Of a stretch of DNA of 64,000 nt, positions 1 through 8,730 are shown in pieces. The stretch comes from Blastococcus colisei (GTDB lineage: Bacteria; Actinomycetota; Actinomycetes; Mycobacteriales; Geodermatophilaceae), in contig NZ_VFQE01000002.1 in assembly GCF_006717095.1 (NCBI RefSeq), positions 248,001 to 312,000 on the forward strand, given 5' to 3'. Both the position numbers and the translations under genes were made by a program. Positions within the stretch are counted from its first letter, which is position 1. The number at the start of each line of letters is the position of its first letter. The notes under the pieces are model-generated. The model worked only from the letters and a program-made list of their open reading frames with translations, made no database searches and was not told the origin of the DNA.

Positions 1-472
1 CGGCGAAGACACCGAAGGTGCCGATCAGCGCCTGCATGACGATGCCCGGGTAGATGTCGTTGAACGCCTCGCTGATCGCCCCGAGCGCGACGCCGTACAG
101 CGCGCCGTAGGACAGCGTGGCCGCCGGGTTGGCGATCTGCTTGAACGCGATCACCAGGCCGAGGACGAACGCCACGAGCACGGCCGGGAGCGCGAGGCCC
201 CAGCCCGTCTGCCCGGGCAGCGCCCAGACGCCCGCAGCCGCCAGGACGGTCACCAGGAAGGTGATGCCCGTCTTGGTGACGACGTCGTCCATCGTGAGGT
301 ACCGCGTGGTGGTCGCCGCGTACGGCGACGGCGCGGCATAGGGGTCGTGCTGGGTGGGGGCACCGTACTGGCCGGGTGCGCCGTACTGCTGGGGCTGGTT
401 GCCCCAACCGGCGTACTGCTGGCCGTTGCCGGCGCCACCAAACCGGCTGAAGGCCGGGTTGCTGCTGGGCAT
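1..472 (-). CDS. Bax inhibitor-1/YccA-family membrane protein, C-terminus cut by window edge
   Basis: Only the N-terminal 157 residues are in the window; the rest lies left of base 1. A Gln/Gly/Pro/Tyr-rich cytoplasmic tail of about 55 residues (QPQQYGAPGQYGAP) is followed by TMDDVVTKTG and hydrophobic segments, the layout of actinobacterial BI-1/YccA homologues. The family comprises multi-pass membrane proteins whose bacterial role is poorly defined; some act as pH-sensitive calcium leaks. Two in-frame ATGs lie at 478 and 472. The second is preferred because AGGGAG sits 6 nt ahead of it but abuts the first. The family call comes from the tail and first membrane segments only. Confidence 0.7.
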   Translation of the reverse strand, partial: MPSSNPAFSRFGGAGNGQQYAGWGNQPQQYGAPGQYGAPTQHDPYAAPSPYAATTTRYLTMDDVVTKTGITFLVTVLAAAGVWALPGQTGWGLALPAVLVAFVLGLVIAFKQIANPAATLSYGALYGVALGAISEAFNDIYPGIVMQALIGTFGVFA

Positions 473-614
473 CGTCATCTCCCTGAGGTGACTGGTCGGT
501 CCGTGGAGCTCACGGTGCTGCACTCCACTCGGTCAGGTCAACGCCTGACGCGCCCAAGACGTTCCGGCGTGTCGCGCCTTCCCTCTCCCGGGTCACCGAA
601 GCAGGCCCCGGGCG

Positions 615-688
615 TGCCCCCGGTCGGGATCGAACCGACACTCGGACCCTTTTAAGGGGCCTGCCTCTGCCGATTGGGCTACGGGGGC
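615..688 (-). tRNA. tRNA with anticodon UAA (Leu-type codon), short variable loop
   Basis: A 74-nt cloverleaf reads on the minus strand. The acceptor stem is GCCCCCG/CGGGGGC with discriminator A73, the T arm is GTCGG-TTCGATC-CCGAC, and the anticodon stem GGCCC/GGGTC closes the loop CTTAAAA. This gives anticodon UAA, which reads UUA (Leu). Bacterial tRNA-Leu normally carries a long type II variable arm; here the variable region is only 5 nt. CCA is not encoded. It may be a divergent tRNA-Leu(UAA), a minor tRNA of other identity, or a pseudogene. All stems pair, with one G-U in the anticodon stem and a weak fourth D-stem pair. Confidence 0.75.
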
Positions 689-795
689 TTCCTGCGCACG
701 CTAGCGGGGCGGGGCGGTGACGGCCCGTACGGTAACGGCGTGGAGTTCCGGACGGAGGTTCTGTTGACCAGCACGAGAACGGCGACGCCCGCCCG

Positions 796-1725
796 ATGAA
801 CCGGCGTCCTCAGGTCCCGGTCCGCGCCATGCGTGCCGGCGTGCGAGCCCTCGTCCGGCCGGTGCTCGGCCCCCGCGTGCCGGTCGGCATCCAGCGCCGG
901 TGGCTGCACATGGTCACCCGGCCCACGCCGCTGGCCGAGGGAGTGACGATCCGGTCCGGCCGACTGGGCCGGAGGCCGGCCGAGACGCTCGTCCCGGCCG
1001 ACGGGGATCCCGGCACGGCGCTCCTGTACCTGCACGGCGGCGGGTTCACCACCGGCTCCCCAGCCACGCACCGGGCGCTGGCCACCCATCTGGCCGCGGC
1101 CAGCGGGGCGACCGCGCACGTCCTGGACTACCGGCTGGCGCCCGAGCACCCTTTCCCGGCCGCCCTGGACGACGTCCTGGCCGCCTACCGGGAACTGCTC
1201 GATCGTGGCGTGACTCCCGCCCGCACGGCGCTCGCGGGCGACTCGGCCGGTGGCTGGCTGGCGCTGACCGCGGCGCTCCGGCTGCGTGACGCCGGTGACC
1301 CAGCGCCCGCCGCGCTCGGCCTGATCTCTCCCTGGCTCGACCTGACCGGCAGCGCCTGGCCCGACGACCGCACCGACGCGATGCTCCGCCCCGCCTGGCT
1401 GCGCCGGTGTGCCCGCGACTTCGGGAGCGGCACCGACCCCGCCGAGCTCGCCCCGCTGGATGCCCGGCTCGCCGGCCTTCCGCCGATCACGATGCACGTC
1501 GGCAGCGAGGAGATCCTGCTCGAGGACGCCGTGCGGCTGGCCCACCGGGCGCGTGCGGCGGGGGTCCCTGTCGACCTGCGCCGGTTGGACGGCATGTGGC
1601 ACGTCGCACACGCGTCGGCGGGGCTCGTGACCGCGTCGACGGCAGCGGTCACCGCGCTGGGCACCGCACTGGCGGCCCATCTGATCTCAGCGTCGGATCA
1701 ACGGCCCCACGCTGTCGCCGACTGA
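796..1725 (+). CDS. alpha/beta hydrolase, hormone-sensitive-lipase (HSL) type esterase
   Basis: A 309-residue protein of the HSL/family IV esterase group, probably cytoplasmic and acting on short acyl esters. The oxyanion-hole motif HGGG is at residues 80-83, the nucleophile elbow GDSAGG at 148-153 (Ser150), and the catalytic His is likely His259 in MWHVAH. The acid that is usually Asp in GxxDxL appears as Glu229 in GSEEIL. The DYRLAPEHPFPAAL block after the oxyanion loop is typical of the family. The gene stands alone, divergent from the tRNA and convergent with the NADH dehydrogenase. The natural substrate cannot be told. Confidence 0.85.
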   Translation: MNRRPQVPVRAMRAGVRALVRPVLGPRVPVGIQRRWLHMVTRPTPLAEGVTIRSGRLGRRPAETLVPADGDPGTALLYLHGGGFTTGSPATHRALATHLAAASGATAHVLDYRLAPEHPFPAALDDVLAAYRELLDRGVTPARTALAGDSAGGWLALTAALRLRDAGDPAPAALGLISPWLDLTGSAWPDDRTDAMLRPAWLRRCARDFGSGTDPAELAPLDARLAGLPPITMHVGSEEILLEDAVRLAHRARAAGVPVDLRRLDGMWHVAHASAGLVTASTAAVTALGTALAAHLISASDQRPHAVAD

Positions 1726-1768
1726 TCCGGTCACCTCGCCGGCCGGACATGACCGAGTGGCCCCCGCG

Positions 1769-3181
1769 TCAGCCCGCCTCGGCGCGCCCGGAGGTGTCTG
1801 CGGTCTCCGGGTGGTCGGGCCGCGGGGGCGGGAGCTGCCCGGTCCGCCCGGTGTTGGCGGCGGACACGAACTCGCGGCGGGGGTCCTGCAGCTGTCCGAG
1901 GGAGACGACCTCGCGGCGGAACAGCGAGGCCAGCGTCCAGTCGGCGACCACCCGGGCCTTGCGGTTGAAGGTGGGCACCCGGCTCACGTGGTAGGTGCGG
2001 TGCATGAACCATGCCGGCCAGCCCTTGAGCTTCACGCCGTAGACCTGCGCCACACCTCGGTGCAACCCGAGGCTCGCGACCGAACCGACGTACTTGTGCC
2101 GGTAGGGCACCGGCTCACCGCCGGAGAGGACGGCGACGATGTTGTCGGCCAGCCGCCTGGCCTGCCGGACGGCGTGCTGAGCGTTGGGGGCGGTGGTGGC
2201 CCCCGGCTCGTCCTTGGTGAGGTCCGGGACCGCCGCCAGGTCGCCTGCGGCCCAGGCGTCCGGTCGCCCGCGTACCTTCAGCGTGGCCTCGCACTCCACC
2301 CGGCCCCGGGAGTCCAGCGGAAGGTCGGTCTCGGCGAGCACGGGGTTGGGTTTCGTGCCGGCCGTCCAGACGAGGGTGTCGCTGTCGAACTCGTCGCCGT
2401 CGCTGAGCACGACGTGACAGTCCTCGACCGATTCCAGCCGCGTGTTGAGCCGCACGTCCATGCCGCGGGCGGTGAGTTCCTTCACCGTCCAGGCGCCCAT
2501 GTCGAGGTCCACCTCGGGCAGGATGCGCCCGGTCGCCTCCACCAGGACCCAGCGCATGTCGCTGGGTGAGAGCCGCGGGTAGTAGAGCTCGATGGCGTAG
2601 CGCGCCATGTCCTCCAGCTCGGCGAAGGCCTCGATGCCCGCGTACCCACCGCCGACGAACGTGAAGGTCAGGGCCCGGGCGCGGACCGCGGGGTCGTCGG
2701 TCGAGCTGGCCGCGTCGAGCCGGGCGAGGACGTGGTTGCGGAGGTAGATGGCCTCCCCGACGTTCTTGAACCCGATGCCGTGCTCCGCCAGACCGGGGAT
2801 CGGCAGGGTCCGTGCGACAGAACCCGCGGCCATCACCAGCACGTCGTAGGAGAGGTCGAAGCTCTTCCCTTCGATCGGGGTGATCCGGGCCCGCTTCTCG
2901 GCGTGCGTGAGGCCGGTGAGCGCGCCGGTGATGACCCGGCAGCGGTTCAGCGTCCGCCGCAGCGGGACCACGACGTGGCGGGGCTCGACCGAACCGGCGG
3001 CCGCCTCCGGCAGGAACGGCTGGTAGGTCATGTGCGGCTGCGGGTCGACGACGACGATCTCCGCCCGGCCCCGGGAGAGCTTCTTCTGCAGGCGCAGGGC
3101 GGTGTAGAGGCCGACGTACCCCCCGCCCACGACCAGGATCACGGGGCGGTGAGTCAGCTCGCGAGCGATCGCCTCAGCCAT
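1769..3181 (-). CDS. ndh: type II NADH dehydrogenase (NDH-2), FAD-dependent
   Basis: A 470-residue, single-subunit, non-proton-pumping NADH:quinone oxidoreductase that feeds electrons from NADH to menaquinone at the inner face of the membrane. It has two dinucleotide-binding folds: GGGYVG at residues 19-24 for FAD and GGGYAG at 177-182 for NADH. AAGDLAAVPD at 311-320 is the second FAD contact typical of the disulfide-reductase superfamily. The C-terminal stretch (about 370-440, with GWPAWFMHR) matches the amphipathic membrane-anchoring region of NDH-2. Monocistronic. Related FAD reductases cannot be fully excluded, but order and length fit NDH-2. Confidence 0.88.
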   Translation of the reverse strand: MAEAIARELTHRPVILVVGGGYVGLYTALRLQKKLSRGRAEIVVVDPQPHMTYQPFLPEAAAGSVEPRHVVVPLRRTLNRCRVITGALTGLTHAEKRARITPIEGKSFDLSYDVLVMAAGSVARTLPIPGLAEHGIGFKNVGEAIYLRNHVLARLDAASSTDDPAVRARALTFTFVGGGYAGIEAFAELEDMARYAIELYYPRLSPSDMRWVLVEATGRILPEVDLDMGAWTVKELTARGMDVRLNTRLESVEDCHVVLSDGDEFDSDTLVWTAGTKPNPVLAETDLPLDSRGRVECEATLKVRGRPDAWAAGDLAAVPDLTKDEPGATTAPNAQHAVRQARRLADNIVAVLSGGEPVPYRHKYVGSVASLGLHRGVAQVYGVKLKGWPAWFMHRTYHVSRVPTFNRKARVVADWTLASLFRREVVSLGQLQDPRREFVSAANTGRTGQLPPPRPDHPETADTSGRAEAG

Positions 3182-3224
3182 GCGACGAGCCTAGGCCCGG
3201 GAGGGCGCGCCGACCCGGTGAGGA

Positions 3225-3998
3225 CTACGGCGGTGGCGGGAACCCGGCGAGTTCGGTGGCGCGGCTCAGCACGGCGTCCAGCATCGGCTCGGTGAGGCGG
3301 CCGGTGAAGGTGTTCTGCTGGCTGACGTGGTAGCTGCCCAGCAGCGTCAGCGGTCCGTGCAGGCCCGCCAGCGCCACCTCGATGCCATGGCCGAACTTCG
3401 GCCTGGGCCGCGGCGGTCGGTAGCCGGCCGCGGCCAGCACCGGCCACAGCGCCGTCCACCCGAAGCCACCGAGCACCACGACCACCCGCAGGTCCGGCAG
3501 GAGGGCCAGCTCCCGCGCCAGCCAGGGGTTGCACGTGTTGCGCTCCTGCGGGGTCGGTGCGTTGTCCGGTGGCGCGCAGCGCACGGAGGCCGCGACCCGG
3601 ACGCCGGTCAGCTCCAGCCCGTCGCCGATGTGCGTGGACGTCGGCTGGTTGGCCAGCCCCGCCCGCCAGAGAGCGGCGAAGATCCAGTCACCGCTCCGGT
3701 CGCCGGTGAACACCCGGCCGGTGCGGTTGCCGCCGTGCGCGGCCGGCGCCAGCCCCACGACGGCGATGCGCGCGTCGGCCGGGCCGAGGCCTGGTACCGG
3801 GCGGCCCCAGTACTCCTCGTCCCGGAAGGAGGCGCGCTTGACCCGCGCGACCTCCTCGCGCCAGGCCACGAGGCGCGGGCAGGCGCGGCACCCGGAGATC
3901 CGCGCATCGAGGACGGCGAGATCGCGCACCGATGCGGCCGAGCGGACGACCCCTGCCGGGCTGCGCGTGACGGGGAAGCCGTCGGCGTCTACAGGCAT
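3225..3998 (-). CDS. uracil-DNA glycosylase family 5 (UdgB), 4Fe-4S type
   Basis: A 257-residue base-excision-repair glycosylase of the iron-sulfur family 5. Four cysteines fit the cluster ligands: Cys37 and Cys40 (CRACPRL), Cys141 (RCAPPDN) and Cys156 (NTCNPW). The active-site motif GLAPAAHGGNRTGR at 83-96 and the C-terminal motif GSYHVSQQNTFTGR at 221-234 are diagnostic; family 5 lacks the polar Asp/Asn of family 1 and acts on uracil, hypoxanthine and related lesions. The start codon (3998) lies inside the left arm of a dispersed palindrome, so the repeat contributes the beginning of the reading frame. No good Shine-Dalgarno is visible there. Confidence 0.9.
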   Translation of the reverse strand: MPVDADGFPVTRSPAGVVRSAASVRDLAVLDARISGCRACPRLVAWREEVARVKRASFRDEEYWGRPVPGLGPADARIAVVGLAPAAHGGNRTGRVFTGDRSGDWIFAALWRAGLANQPTSTHIGDGLELTGVRVAASVRCAPPDNAPTPQERNTCNPWLARELALLPDLRVVVVLGGFGWTALWPVLAAAGYRPPRPRPKFGHGIEVALAGLHGPLTLLGSYHVSQQNTFTGRLTEPMLDAVLSRATELAGFPPPP

Positions 3999-4054
3999 AG
4001 GTACCTATACGTGCGTCCGGGGCTCCAAAACATAGGTATAAATTCCTATGCCTG
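3992..4054. repeat. dispersed palindromic element, copy 1 (degenerate right arm)
   Basis: The left arm (3992-4015) contains CAGGCATAGGTACCTATACG. The right arm (4031-4054) keeps CATAGGTATA and the outer CCTATGCCTG but has diverged in the middle. The same element occurs at 57198-57256 and 58275-58343. Here it lies between convergently ending sequence: it supplies the last codons and TAG stop of ppx and the start codon of the UDG gene. Confidence 0.85.
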
Positions 4055-5002
4055 GGGGCGGGCCAAACGCAGGGCGATGCCGTCCAGGATGTCGTGCTCG
4101 CTGACGACGACCTCGGCCAGACCGAACTCGTCCATCAGCACCCGCAGGATCAGCGCTCCGGCACCGATGACGTCGACCCGGCCGGGGTGCATGACCGGCA
4201 TGGCCGCGCGGCGCTCCCGGGTCGCGGCCAGCAGATCGGCGGAGACCTCCCGGACAATGGCCACCGGGATCCGCGAGCCGTGGATGGCCTCCGGGTCGTA
4301 CTCCGGCAGGTCGAGGGCGATCGCGGCGACGGTGGTCACCGACCCCGCCACCCCGACGAGGGTGGCCGCCTCGCCCACCGGAACCTCGGCGACCACCTGG
4401 GCGAGGGCGGCCCGGACGTCGTCCTCGGCCCGGCGGATCTCCGCAGGCGTCGGCGGGTCGCCGTGCAGGTGCCGCTCGGTGAGACGGACGCAACCGATGT
4501 CGACCGACCTGGCCGCGCGCACGCCATCGGCGTCGCCGAGCACGAACTCCGTCGAGCCCCCGCCGATGTCGACGACGAGGAACGGCGGGCGCGGCGCGGC
4601 GGACCCGTGGGCGCCGGCGGCCGACTCGAGCGAGGCGGTTGCGCCGAGGAAGGAGAGCTCGGCCTCCTCATGGCCGGTGATCACGTCCGCCGGGCGGCCG
4701 AGCGTCACCGTCACCATCTGCTCGAAATCCGCCCGGTTGGCGGCGTCCCGGCTCGCGCTCGTGGCCGCCATCCGGACCACCGTGGCACCCAGCTCGCGGG
4801 CAGTGGTGGCGTACCCGAGGAGGGCCAGGCGCGTCCGCTCGATCGCCTCCGGTGCGAGGCGGCCGGTCGCGTCCACGCCCTGGCCCAGCCGGACGACCTC
4901 CATGTGACGGGCCAGGTCCGTGTGCGCGCCCTGTTCCGGCACGTCGGCGACGAGCAGCCGGATGGAGTTGGTGCCGCAGTCGATGGCGGCCACCCGCGTC
5001 AC
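4046..5002 (-). CDS. ppx: Ppx/GppA exopolyphosphatase
   Basis: A 318-residue ASKHA-fold phosphatase that removes terminal phosphate from inorganic polyphosphate and/or pppGpp, linking it to the stringent response. The phosphate-binding loop AIDCGTNSIRLLV is near residue 5 and the second loop DIGGGSTEFVLG near 136. The short, N-terminal-domain-only architecture is typical of actinobacterial Ppx. The GTG at 5002 is chosen because GAGGAGG lies 4 nt upstream and it overlaps the DUF501 stop as GTGA, indicating translational coupling. An upstream in-frame codon at 5050 would add an atypical extension. The C-terminal residues Pro-Gln-Ala and the stop come from the dispersed palindrome. Confidence 0.9.
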   Translation of the reverse strand: MTRVAAIDCGTNSIRLLVADVPEQGAHTDLARHMEVVRLGQGVDATGRLAPEAIERTRLALLGYATTARELGATVVRMAATSASRDAANRADFEQMVTVTLGRPADVITGHEEAELSFLGATASLESAAGAHGSAAPRPPFLVVDIGGGSTEFVLGDADGVRAARSVDIGCVRLTERHLHGDPPTPAEIRRAEDDVRAALAQVVAEVPVGEAATLVGVAGSVTTVAAIALDLPEYDPEAIHGSRIPVAIVREVSADLLAATRERRAAMPVMHPGRVDVIGAGALILRVLMDEFGLAEVVVSEHDILDGIALRLARPQA

Positions 5003-5505
5003 GGAGCCTCCTCGGCGGCGGGCTGGGCGCACGGTCCCGCGGCCCACCACTCCCCCATCTCCTCGACCGCCCGGTCACCGATCGGGTTGACGCCCGGGCC
5101 GGCGGCGAGGGCGTGGCCGGCCAGCGCGTGCAGACACTTCACGCGGTCGGGCATCCCACCGGCGGTCATCTGCGTCGGCAGCACGTCCCGCGCGTCACGG
5201 GTGGCGAGGTAGGCATCGTGCGCACGCTGGTAGCCGGCGGCCAGCTCGGGATCGGTGGCCAGCTCGTCCTGCCACTCGCGCATCCGGCCGGCCGACTCCA
5301 GCCGGCTGGCCGCGGCCGTCGCCCGCGGGCACGTCAGGTAGTAGAGCGTCGGGAACGGCGTGCCGTCCTCGAGCCGGGGCGAGGTCTCGACGACGTCGGG
5401 CTGACCGCACGGGCAGCGGTGCGCCACCGCAACCAGGGCGCGCGGCGGGCGACCGAGCTGGCGGGCGATGATCTCCCGCTCGGCATCGGTCACGGTTCGG
5501 CTCAC
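4999..5505 (-). CDS. DUF501 family protein
   Basis: A 168-residue protein of the DUF501 family, found between ftsB/eno and ppx across actinobacteria; its biochemical role is unknown. Visible features are a CPCG motif (about residues 31-34), a further Cys in YLTCP, and KCLHAL near residue 122. These could form a metal site but that is not shown. The start at 5505 has GAGGAGG a few bases upstream. It overlaps ppx by 4 bp, so the two are probably co-translated, with ftsB upstream in the same transcript. Confidence 0.85.
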   Translation of the reverse strand: MSRTVTDAEREIIARQLGRPPRALVAVAHRCPCGQPDVVETSPRLEDGTPFPTLYYLTCPRATAAASRLESAGRMREWQDELATDPELAAGYQRAHDAYLATRDARDVLPTQMTAGGMPDRVKCLHALAGHALAAGPGVNPIGDRAVEEMGEWWAAGPCAQPAAEEAP

Positions 5506-5578
5506 TCCGCCTCCTCGCTGGCGCTCGTCGACGTCGTTCCCAGGGCTGCCGTGTCCATCCGTGAGCTCGCGAGCTCGC

Positions 5579-6178
5579 TCACTCGGAAGGCTCCGCGTCG
5601 GCGTCGGCGTCGGCCAGCGACTGCATCAGGTTCTCGTACCAGGGCAGTTCCTCGTCCGGGCCGGCCGACGCCAGCGTGCCGGCGTCGCCCTCCACGGCCT
5701 CGCCGTCCACGACGACGACCAGCCGGTCGCCCGGCAGGACGTAGGTGAGCCGCTCCCGGGCCTGCCGCTCGGCGTAGACGGGGTCGGACTGCCGCTCGAG
5801 CTGCTCGCGGAGCTCCACCGCCCGCTGATCCAGCTCCCGCCCCTCGGCGGCGAGCTGCTCGAGCTCGGCCTGCCCGGCCAGGTACTGCCGGATCGGGCCG
5901 GCCAGCGTCAGCGCGAGCAGGAGCACCAGCCCACCCAGCAGGACGGCCCGGCCGGTGACCAACGGCCGCCGGCGTACCGCCGTCGCGGCCGTCGACCGGA
6001 CCGACCGGCGCACGGAACGACGAGCACCCGGCCGGCTGGTGGCGCTGCTGCGCAGGCCAGCCGGGACCGGCCGGGTGGAGTGCACCCGGGGCGCCCGGCC
6101 GGTGGTGCGGGTGACCCGGCCGCTGCCGCGGTGGCCGTCGCCCGGCGATCCGCCCCGCCGGCCTCGAACGTTGCTCAT
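5579..6178 (-). CDS. septum formation initiator, FtsB/DivIC family
   Basis: A 199-residue bitopic division protein. A basic, Gly/Ser/Arg-rich cytoplasmic tail (residues 1-75) precedes one membrane segment (about 76-94, VLLGGLVLLLALTLAG) and an extracellular coiled coil (about 101-130, rich in Leu/Glu). The conserved FtsB/DivIC tail motif PVYAERQARERLTYVLPGD follows, and the C-terminus is acidic. With FtsL and FtsQ it would recruit or activate the septal peptidoglycan synthase. The position between eno and DUF501 is conserved in actinobacteria, including M. tuberculosis. Confidence 0.88.
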   Translation of the reverse strand: MSNVRGRRGGSPGDGHRGSGRVTRTTGRAPRVHSTRPVPAGLRSSATSRPGARRSVRRSVRSTAATAVRRRPLVTGRAVLLGGLVLLLALTLAGPIRQYLAGQAELEQLAAEGRELDQRAVELREQLERQSDPVYAERQARERLTYVLPGDRLVVVVDGEAVEGDAGTLASAGPDEELPWYENLMQSLADADADAEPSE

Positions 6179-6203
6179 CCGCCTGTGCCCATCGGCGAGC
6201 GGC

Positions 6204-7490
<1,287 letters not shown>

Positions 7491-7651
7491 CTAACCAGGC
7501 TGCTCCGTCCCGCTCGTCAGCCGCGCGTCACTGGCGTCTCTATACGGCCCGCCGGGCGGGTCGGAACCGGAGCCCTCGCCCGCGCGGCTCCACGGGCGCG
7601 ACCATCGGCATGCCCCTGAAGGCTGCTCCAGGGACACCTGCCGCGCGAAGG

Positions 7652-8551
7652 TCAGACGAGGGAGATCGGCTCTCCGAGACGGATCTCCCCATCGGAGAGG
7701 ACGTCGACGCGCAGCCCGCCGCGGTGGATCAGCGGCCGCAGGATCCCGGGCCCGCTGAGCCGGTCCAGGTGGACGCAGGGCTCACATAGCCGGCGACCTT
7801 CGCATAACGCGGTGCCGAGGGAAAAGGTGCGTCCGACGAGGGCGTTGACGTCGATGCCCCGGGTGAGCACGTTGCGCCGGGTACCGGCGAAGCTCAGCGG
7901 CTGCCCAGCCGCGGCCATCTCGTCGAGAACCTCGGCGGCGATCAGGGTCAGGTCGTACCCGGGGCGGTGTCCGGCACGAGGACTGAACGTGCCGGCACGC
8001 GCGGCGTAGCGGTCGCCCTCGAGTCCGCGTCCGGCGCGCGCCTGCCCGATCTCCAGTAGCTGCATCGGCGCCTCGGCCGCGGGCGCGACGGCGATGCCTT
8101 CGACGGTGCCGTGCAGGTCGGGCACAGCCGGGGTCTGCCGGAGTACCGGGTCGAGGGAGGCCACCGCGTAGGCCTCGGTGATGCGGAGTTCGACAGTCGC
8201 CCGGCCCACCAGTGCCGGGGCCTGAGGGCTCAGGACGACGCCCGGCGGCGTGCCGAAGGCCAGCACGGCCACGCCAGGGGCGTCGGGTCTGGATCTGACG
8301 GCAGGGTCGGCGGCGTCCACGACGGCGATCCACCAGCCAGCCCACTGGAAGCGCACTGCGTCGGCGATCGGCACCAGTCCCGAGCCGCGCTCGGCAAGCC
8401 AGGTGCGCCACGCGCCCAGAGCGTGCGCCAGATCGTTGTCGGACAGAGGCACGTCGCCCACGGGAATCTCGGTGACGGATGCCAAACAGGTGGCGAATCC
8501 GCGGACCAGCACGGTGGCGTCCGGGCCGCCCGGGAGCTCGACGTCGATCAC
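7652..8551 (-). CDS. MOSC-domain protein with an unassigned N-terminal domain
   Basis: A 299-residue protein. The C-terminal half (about 150-295) is a MOSC beta-barrel: LEGDRYA near 180, RRNVLTRGIDVNALVGR, and the conserved cysteine region LCEPCVHL near 258. MOSC domains bind sulfur-carrying or molybdenum-cofactor-related substrates. The N-terminal half (about 1-130) has a regular aromatic-rich stretch (GAWRTWLAERGSG, FQWAGWWIAVVD) that I cannot assign. The GTG at 8551 is chosen because GGAGG lies 4 nt upstream; a much longer open frame exists but lacks coding character. No molybdenum operon is adjacent. Confidence 0.75.
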   Translation of the reverse strand: MIDVELPGGPDATVLVRGFATCLASVTEIPVGDVPLSDNDLAHALGAWRTWLAERGSGLVPIADAVRFQWAGWWIAVVDAADPAVRSRPDAPGVAVLAFGTPPGVVLSPQAPALVGRATVELRITEAYAVASLDPVLRQTPAVPDLHGTVEGIAVAPAAEAPMQLLEIGQARAGRGLEGDRYAARAGTFSPRAGHRPGYDLTLIAAEVLDEMAAAGQPLSFAGTRRNVLTRGIDVNALVGRTFSLGTALCEGRRLCEPCVHLDRLSGPGILRPLIHRGGLRVDVLSDGEIRLGEPISLV

Positions 8552-8730
8552 GGGGCCTCCCAGAGAGCTCGAGCCCCTCGCGCAGGGCACGACGCACGCG
8601 GACCTTACGGGCAGCGGGGAAGCCGACGCACGACTGTCCGAATGTGTTCCTAGCTGGGCCGCTACGGGACATCTCGTGGCGGCCATCATCCGCATCTCGT
8701 GGCTCGCCGACTGGACCCCCAGTTGTGACG

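Noticed and set aside
3225-3998. Family 4 uracil-DNA glycosylase
   Set aside because: The motif set (GLAPAAHGGNRTGR and HVSQQNTFTGR) fits family 5 better.
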